A stretch of 5,173 nt of DNA from Globobulimina sp. (lineage: Eukaryota > Foraminifera > Rotaliida), in assembly GCA_003354225.1 (NCBI GenBank), contig PIVH01000685.1:1-5173 (forward strand), read 5' to 3'. How positions within the stretch are numbered: the stretch's first letter is position 1; each line of letters opens with the position of its first letter. The position numbers and the translations under genes are program-made. Of this stretch, positions 1 through 5,173 are shown in pieces. A model generated the notes under the pieces. It saw only the letters and a program-made list of their open reading frames with translations. It searched no databases and was not told where the DNA came from.

Positions 1-970
1 TAAATGGAACAATGTGTTTTATGATTGACATAATCAATGGTATAATAGTTATGCGCCAAATACCACTCATCGTAGTTTGTACACCTTTGAGCCAACATAT
101 TTGCATGAAACGGCGCAATCTCTCCTCTCGTTATCAATTTCCGCAGCAAGTGTTTATTCAATGACGCATATTCCTCGCGATCAGCGTGTAAAACCTCAAA
201 ACTCGGCACGATAAAAATTGTCTTCTCACCAAATTTGCGAATAAGTTTCTTAATTAATACATAGGTGTTTTGCAGACTATTTGTAGAGAAATATTTGAAA
301 TCAATATCCACATTAAATAAGAATCGCGTATTTATTTGGTACTCGGCAAAGTTCCGCAAAGCATTGGTTGGTATTTTTAACATTAAAGGCGTGGTAGAGT
401 CAAACTGCCGCCTTCGATATATATGATGTGTTTTATTAATGCAAACAATACCGATGGTGATGTTGTACATATTATGAATATCGCCAAACATTTGTTCAAA
501 TAACTGGTATAAATGCAAACTGACTTCGGAACTTTCACACAACACAAAATGTTTATCAATATACACTGCGATGGAGATTGGTCCGATTGAGTGGTAATTT
601 AAGGCAATGAGGCGAGCATCATTCAGCACATTCACGTCACAGATTGTTGCCAGTGATAGTAATACGTTATCATGCTCTATGAACATGCCTTGTTTTACTT
701 TGTGTATTTTGTATTTTGTATATACGTATTGATGATGGAGTGAGACAGTGAGTGTTAAAAGAATTAACTGTAAAAAAATGGCTGCCCGACATATGCGCCG
801 AGTGTTACCGGTTTGTCAGAATCGACAACCACATTCCCATCGAATCTTACTTTGCCACTCTTTGTAAACGGAGTCTCGAATGGCAAGGAGGTCAAAAGCA
901 ACGCATATAGAATAATTACTATTGTAAGCATTAAAATTGACCAGATGATAAATTTGTTTTTGCTTACCAT
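1..970 (-). CDS. GT49-family glycosyltransferase (B4GAT1/LARGE-like), 5' part, runs off left edge
   Basis: Predicted Golgi type II membrane glycosyltransferase. Preferred model: exon 1 at 970-851 (40 codons), intron 850-768, exon 2 from 767 to beyond base 1, giving at least 295 residues. Exon 1 has a basic N-terminus (MVSKNK) and a hydrophobic segment at residues 7-28, a typical signal anchor. I translated exon 2 by hand. It shows GPISIAVY (102-109), sequons NIT (142) and NKT (151), the metal-binding DxD-like V-D-I-D (193-196) preceded by RFLFN, PSFE (228-231), PFH (259-261) and TNYDEWY (270-276). These follow the order of GT49 domains, where LARGE has SDIDF and PAFE. Family members transfer GlcA or GlcNAc onto O-mannosyl or poly-LacNAc glycans; the substrate here cannot be told. 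Family proteins of about 400 residues suggest roughly 100 residues lie outside the window. Family assignment is fairly sure; the first exon is not. Confidence 0.8.
768..850 (-). other. Probable 83-nt intron in the GT49 gene
   Basis: Reading leftward, the exon 1 frame hits TAA at 766-764, while the catalytic frame is open from 767 onward. A strong donor, AAA|GTAAGA, at 850 and a strong acceptor, TTTTTTTACAG, ending at 768 join the two frames in phase 0. The acceptor is convincing. The donor is less sure: GTAACA at 808 (41-nt intron) and GTAAGC at 967 (200-nt intron, directly after the ATG) are also phase 0 and keep the frame. The intron is not AT-rich, unlike the other intron in this window, which weakens the choice of the 850 donor. 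Confidence 0.55.
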
Positions 971-988
971 GATGATGACGACTAGATC

Positions 989-1015
989 ATGTACAAACTC
1001 ATTACAGTGAAGTAG
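989..1015 (+). CDS. Possible 8-codon upstream ORF before the WDR7 homologue
   Basis: ATG at 989 reads MYKLITVK and stops at TAG (1013-1015), 6 nt before the main ATG at 1022 and in the same frame. The TAG also shows that the 1022 ATG is the first usable in-frame start without another exon. If the transcript begins upstream of 989, the short ORF could reduce main-ORF initiation. If the leader is spliced at 1007, it would be removed. No evidence of translation can be seen from sequence. Confidence 0.25.
   Translation: MYKLITVK
1001..1007 (+). promoter_or_regulatory. ATTACAG acceptor-like site 14 nt upstream of the WDR7 start
   Basis: ATTACAG ends 14 nt before ATG 1022. This is the kind of position used by spliced-leader trans-splicing in nematodes and flatworms, and also by 5' UTR introns. 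The upstream tract (ACAAACTC) is poor in pyrimidines, so the site is only moderate. It is recorded because the 51-bp gap is otherwise hard to reconcile with two normal leaders. Confidence 0.3.
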
Positions 1016-1021
1016 CTAGTC

Positions 1022-4000
1022 ATGTCAACATCACTACCATGTGACAGTGACACTAAAACTAATCCAGAACAAAATCAACAATATGAGGAGAAACTGGAGA
1101 AATACAGGAAACTCTCCTATGAAACGAATAGAAAACTGTCACGTTTATCACACGAGGAGCTAATGATACCATTAATTTATTGGCACAGTCCACCAAAACA
1201 TAAGATCACAGCAATGTATATTCAAAAATCAATGCGATCGGGAGATATTATAATAACAGGCTCTGAAAATGGTGAATTTATCATTTGGAAACCATACAAC
1301 ACCATTCACCATCCACCACATTACAATGAACAGAAATCAAACACACTCAGCAACCATTGGATCCCCATTGCCATGACCTTCTCCACAAACGCCAGTCCAA
1401 TAATATCCATATTAGGTTCATTCCAACACAAAGAACAAGCCGCATTTATGGGTATATAAATAATATAATCCTTGCACCCATTTCACATAATCATCCTTGC
1501 ACAATGTACATAAATATAACATACATAGCATGTCACGCTGATGGTGAAACTGTGATATTTTCAGTTTACGGTGCTGGCGCTCTCAAAATTGGCTGTGGGG
1601 AAAGACCCATATTAAAAGAAGGCATATCCGGCATTTATGGCTATGGATTATCCAACGAATCGTATCAATATTGTGTGTGTACCAATTTTTTCAATCATAA
1701 CTTACATTTAATTGATTTACATAAAGGAAAACAAATAAATTATAACCTAAACATCAACATATTACCTATGTGCATCATTGATATCACCTTTTTCGAACTA
1801 CAACTGTCCTCTCACTGCGTCATCATTGATGAACGAGGCAAAATTGCCACTTTTATCATCAATGAGAATAACAATACCATTCAACCACAATTAAATTTTG
1901 AGTCCCGCTTAAAAGACAAACCAATTAATATCGGCATCACTTTTGATAACGAATTCTTGTGCGCAATCTCCAAAAATCAATTTGTTTTATTTGCCAACGA
2001 TCCGTTACGATTTATCTCCACATCATCGTGCAAGGAATGCAATGCGTATTGGGATGGAATGATTGTATTAGACAAGTATTTGTATGGCATCATTCAATCC
2101 ACACACAACCGACCCTTTTTCATCTTATTATGGCGCAATGGCTCCGCCCATCTCACCGTATATTTGGTACAAGGCCAATGTGACGGCGATGTGTTAGAAG
2201 CTGTCATCCATTTATTAATACCACCATCGGCACGCAATAAATGGAATGTAGTCACCAATGATAACAAAGGCAACATATTCATCGGCACTTTGGATTGTAA
2301 AATCATTAAATTCTCCATGGATGACATTGAAAAATGTATCAATTTGCAAGAGGAAAACATCATAAATCTGCCTGGGAAATATGTTGGATGCATACAAGAT
2401 GCGTTTATGTGTCATATTGACCCTGACACTCCGGCACAGGACGATAATGATATAAATATAACCACTTCTTGCATGAATATAACGTCGCTGGGCTGCCTAT
2501 TATGCATTGGTTATGACAATGGCGAGATATATATTTATAACATATCCGCAGGCGAAGCCTTAATGGAAATCCATACGCAATTATCTCGCGTCAATGCACT
2601 GTTATTGTTGTGTTCGGATCGCAGCTGCGATGGTGTCTTATTTGTGGGCTATGAGTCTGGCTACATTGAGGCCTTTAACTGTGCCAGCGGTGAATTGATA
2701 ATTTCCTCCCAATGCCATACCGACAGTGTGACGCATATTGTGACTTTCGAGCAGGATTACTATGTATTTTCGGCTGGCAAAGACAACGCAATGTGTTCGT
2801 TTTTGGTGTACTCCCAATTAAAGATATCTATTGGCGACGATAGCTCCGCTATTCGCATCAATTGGTATCGCGGACATCCCTCCGCCATCAGCAACATCTA
2901 TCGGAATGAATGGTGTTTAATCTCTGACTTAGTTTGTTGCGAATTGGTCACCGGCGAGTTATATATATGGTGTGTGTCCACAGCACAATTAGAACGCAAA
3001 TTTTTTAAAAATAAATCCCTGATTTTCAACATCGATCGCAAACTATTTTACCATTTAAAACGCAATGAACTGCCGCATTTAACCTCGCATGAACGAGAAA
3101 TGTATGATATGACACCACACGGCACGTACAATTGTAACATATTAATGTTAGATATCCGAATTTTAGGCGATTATATCAATACAAATGATAACGGCAATGA
3201 CAATGTGAAGGTGAATGATAAAAAGGATATCAACAAACTGTCCGATTTATTATCATTGTTATTGGATTTCAATGAAGAATTTTCGGAGTATTGGCGCTTG
3301 TTTTTGGCGGAATTTAACTGTTTAATCTCAGACATATCGCCTTGTTATGGCTATTGTGGCGATTTCGAGTCACAAACGTTGCTATTTCCAATCGCGTCGC
3401 GTGCCGGCGGTCGATGGAGAATCCAACCCAAAGTCACTGCTATTTATATGTTGTCGATCAATACCATTTGTATGTGGTTACTGCAGTGTGCGCCCAGCAA
3501 AAAGTTGCCAGTTTGTTCCCGATTGGTGACTTTTTATCATGTCATGTTACCGGATAAATTCGCGGGATTTGTGGAACCTTCGCGTAATTCCATGGCGCGA
3601 TATTGCTTAAACTCTGTACAAGAAATAAGAGCGGCGTCCCGCATGTTATTGCATGGCATCGTCCAACGTATGACCAATGTCATGAGGAAATCATTAATTT
3701 TGAAATGGAAAAAGCGTTTTTGTGGCAGCAATAGTAATAAAACTGCCTTTTTTACAAACTCCAACAGCAATAAAGTGCCTTTAAGTGTGTTATTGGGCGC
3801 CATTGTGATTTGCATCATTCATTCGTTAAAACGCAATGTCATCGAAGACATTGTGTGTCAGTCCGTGATTGCAACGTTAATCGCGGTGTTGATGGAGAAA
3901 TACAGCATTCATACGCATAGCGACATGATTAAGATATCGCTGTCTTGCGACTATTTAGGCAAAGTTATCATATCTTGGTTTAAATATGTCGACGATGTGG

Positions 4001-4875
4001 AATATTTATTAAAAACCTTGTTGGATTTACGCAATTGCGACCATTTATTATTGAAAAAGTCTGCCTCTTCGGCCTTGCTGCAATGCGGTGTGGCCGTCCC
4101 CCAATCTTTTATAAAAACCATGGGCAACGAAGCATTGATAATATCCATCCACAGCCACACCAATAATATCAACAATGTGGAGGAAATTGATGTGGATGAA
4201 ATTGATACAAAGCGACATGAACAGGCCTTGATGTGTATCATTAATTTAGTGCAGAAATACCCGCAAGTCTTATTAAAGCATATCCCGTTGTTGGTGTCCA
4301 CTATAATACGTTGTTTGGACCCCTCTGCGCCACGGAGACGGAAAGCATTGTTATCTGCAACCACGGCCTCATTGCATGTGTTGGTGACAAAGTATCCGAA
4401 TGTGGCCTTTCATCAAGAAACGCAACACTTTGCTATTGGCACTGGCCCAGCGAGGGATAATTGTATACTCATTTATGATTTGCGAACTACGACACGATGG
4501 AAACAATTGAAAGGACATAGGGCGGCGGTGACTGCCATTGAATTTAATTACAATGGATCATATTTAATATCATATTCGGCGTACGAAAGACCGCCGACTG
4601 TGAAATGTTGGTATATTGGCTCTGGCGGCTTCTTCAATTCGTTGTTGTCGTTAACCTATGCCTCTGGCGGTGGCTCTTCTCGATCCCATAATCATTCACT
4701 AACTTCACATTCAAAATGTATCAAAACCTGTCCTATGCCACCGTTAGATCGGCTGTATCCACCCATTGATCATCTACAATATACAAAGTTAACATGGAAC
4801 CATAAAGTTAAAGGTGCTGTTAAACTTCAAAGAGAAAACCAATCTGTTCTTTTTTTCACTGTATTACCAAAATAA
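1022..4875 (+). CDS. WDR7: WDR7 / rabconnectin-3 beta homologue (two exons, 1258 aa)
   Basis: WD-repeat subunit expected to pair with DMXL/rabconnectin-3 alpha and promote V1-V0 assembly of the V-ATPase on Golgi, endosomal and synaptic membranes. Joining 1022-1451 to 1529-4875 gives 1258 residues; vertebrate WDR7 has about 1490. Residues 1-47 form a charged, Glu/Lys-rich N-terminal extension that may be a short coiled coil. WD strands follow: IPLIYW...GEFIIWK (49-90), one across the splice (about 139-157), GYDNGEIYIYN (471-481), GYESGYIEAFN (517-527), SAGKDN (558-563) and GELYIW (619-624). The helical middle has the family signature HVMLPD (814-819) followed by EIRAASRMLL, matching WDR7's CVMLPD and EVREAAQALL. 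The C-terminal WD pair has YDLRTTTRWKQLKGH (1126-1140), then KCIKT...MPP and a final LTW strand, as in WDR7. Asn/Asp-rich spacers lie near 694-710 and 1022-1040. The start is fixed by an in-frame TAG at 1013-1015. WDR72 is the nearest alternative; it is a vertebrate paralogue, so WDR7 is preferred. Confidence 0.87.
1452..1528 (+). other. 77-nt GT-AG intron in the WDR7 homologue
   Basis: The N-terminal frame ends at TAA 1460-1462 and the main frame carries the rest of the protein. GTATATAA at 1452 and ACATACATAG ending at 1528 are the only pair needed: there is no other AG between them, and the intron is strongly AT-rich. Splicing is phase 1 (G|CA gives Ala144) and moves frame 2 into frame 1 exactly. 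The joined peptide AFMACHADGETVIFSV lines up without gaps with the second WD strand of WDR7 (form xxxSASExGExCLWDV). TAAC at 1517-1520 is a possible branch point with its A at 1519, which is rather close to the acceptor. Confidence 0.85.
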
Positions 4876-5069
4876 TATCACAATGTTTACAATAACTTAA
4901 CTCTATTAAATATCAATCTTGTTTGCAATTGTTTGATTAACTACTATTTGAGATTCGAATTTTGATACCGCGAACTTTAACGATACTTCATTTTTTTTGA
5001 AATCATACACGTCAAACAAAAGTTAGAACTCAGTTGTCCCATCACATAGGCACTGACTCCACCCGGTGG
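4876..5069. other. 3' UTR and non-coding stretch
   Basis: This stretch is AT-rich at first and holds no convincing gene on either strand. It starts with the probable short 3' UTR of the WDR7 homologue. Near its end, TCCACC and GGTGGA (5058-5063 and 5065-5070) form a perfect 6-bp inverted repeat around one base, with no run of T after it and no known role. No tRNA-like cloverleaf or transposon terminus was recognised. Confidence 0.5.
4905..4910 (+). terminator. Probable polyadenylation signal ATTAAA
   Basis: ATTAAA, the commonest variant of AATAAA, begins 30 nt after the WDR7 stop codon. A GT-rich stretch (TTGTTTGCAATTGTTTG, about 4919-4935) follows at the distance usual for a downstream element. 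This would give a 3' UTR of about 50 nt, in keeping with the compact layout of the window. AT-rich DNA makes chance matches likely. Confidence 0.5.
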
Positions 5070-5173
5070 ATATACTTGCAACATAAGTGCATATACTTGC
5101 AAGTTGCAGCAGAGAAGAATGTATATGCAGGTATATACTAGCAAAACACATGCATATACTACCACATCACGTC
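5070..5173. repeat. Degenerate 21-bp tandem repeat reaching the window edge
   Basis: ATATACTTGCAA occurs at 5070 and 5091, ATATACTAGCAA at 5133 and ATATACTACCAC at 5154. The spacings are 21, 42 and 21 bp, so all sit on one 21-bp grid. The unit at 5112-5132 is diverged. About five units are seen and the array may continue past 5173. Because 21 is a multiple of 3, the minus strand stays open from the edge down to 4977 with a loose 7-residue period (VVVYACV, LLVYTCI, LQVYALM, LQVYPPG). That ORF has no ATG start in the window and is not called as a gene. A minisatellite is the simplest reading. Confidence 0.65.
5089..5129. repeat. 9-bp perfect inverted repeat within the tandem array
   Basis: TGCATATAC at 5089-5097 is the exact reverse complement of GTATATGCA at 5121-5129, with a 23-nt spacer. 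TGCATATAC recurs directly at 5151-5159, and the palindrome ACTTGCAAGT lies at 5095-5104. The diverged 21-bp unit may therefore contain an inverted piece of the repeat. Function unknown. Confidence 0.55.

Larger units (their letters stand above)
971..1021. promoter_or_regulatory. 51-bp divergent intergenic region, probable bidirectional promoter or leader region
   Basis: This is the whole space between the minus-strand ATG (970-968) and the plus-strand ATG (1022-1024). No TATA box is visible. A TGATGATGACG stretch at 970-980 contains a TGACG half-site of the CREB/ATF type, which is too short to be a confident site. A region this small cannot easily hold two full core promoters and two leaders. 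Transcription may therefore start inside the opposite gene, or further non-coding first exons may exist. Seen: the spacing. Inferred: a shared promoter. Confidence 0.5.

Noticed and set aside
813-1010. Small plus-strand ORF antisense to the GT49 first exon
   Set aside because: It lies opposite the signal-anchor exon, shows no family features and is best explained as a shadow frame.
971-1021. TATA box or Inr in the divergent region
   Set aside because: No TATAAA-like element is present, and short Inr matches here are no better than chance.
1357-1528. ATG at 1357 as the start of a 1172-residue WDR7 protein
   Set aside because: The first 57 residues in this frame have no resemblance to WDR7, while the overlapping frame from 1022 carries the expected first WD strand. 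The intron model explains both.
2094-2415. Minus-strand ORFs inside the WDR7 exon
   Set aside because: They are frames opposite a conserved coding exon with no recognisable domain. The same holds for the minus-strand frames at 3537-3818 and 3951-4364 and the plus-strand ones at 1959-2183 and 3342-3557.
1022-4875. Pseudogene with a frameshift
   Set aside because: There is a single frame change, it coincides with GT-AG borders that repair it exactly, and more than 1100 codons stay open after it.
4977-5165. Minus-strand 62-codon ORF as a gene
   Set aside because: It has no ATG at its start, reads through a simple tandem repeat, and shows no domain. It could only be the end of a gene outside the window, so it is kept as a finding rather than a feature.
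5070-5173. CRISPR array
   Set aside because: The units are degenerate, only 21 bp long and have no spacers, and the window is eukaryotic.

Overview
The window looks like nuclear DNA from a eukaryote, most likely a small-genome, intron-poor animal. It holds two protein-coding genes arranged head to head. Introns are inferred where the reading frame breaks, with GT-AG borders that restore it. One acceptor (TTTTTTTACAG) has the tight pyrimidine-ACAG form common in nematodes. No bacterial features (Shine-Dalgarno sites, operons) are present. The exact taxon cannot be fixed; a nematode, a mite or another reduced animal would all fit.

Left, minus strand (970 down to base 1 and beyond): the 5' part of a type II membrane glycosyltransferase of family GT49 (the B4GAT1 / C-terminal LARGE domain family). 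A signal-anchor exon (970-851) is followed by a probable short intron and then a long catalytic exon that runs off the left edge. The DxD-like motif (D-I-D), the PSFE motif and the TNYDEWY motif are present. The 3' end of the gene lies outside the window.

Middle (971-1021): only 51 bp separate the two start codons. It must hold both 5' leaders, or at least the start-proximal parts of them. It contains an in-frame 8-codon upstream ORF and a TTACAG acceptor-like site in front of the plus-strand gene.

Main gene, plus strand (1022-4875): a complete homologue of WDR7 (rabconnectin-3 beta), the WD-repeat partner of DMXL/rabconnectin-3 alpha in the metazoan RAVE-like V-ATPase assembly complex. Two overlapping reading frames are joined exactly by one 77-nt intron (1452-1528), giving a predicted 1258-residue protein. 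WD repeats lie at the N-terminus and the extreme C-terminus, with a helical middle carrying the family signature around HVMLPD.

Right (4876-5173): a probable short 3' UTR with an ATTAAA signal 30 nt after the stop, then a non-coding stretch. This ends in a degenerate 21-bp tandem repeat that reaches the window edge. No tRNA, rRNA, transposon or CRISPR array was seen.

The two genes have no obvious shared pathway beyond the secretory system: GT49 enzymes work in the Golgi lumen, and WDR7 controls V-ATPase acidification of Golgi, endosomal and synaptic compartments. A shared promoter could co-express them, but that is inference. I found no clearly new biological system. The most informative points are the very tight bidirectional start region, the unsettled first exon of the glycosyltransferase, and the 21-bp repeat.
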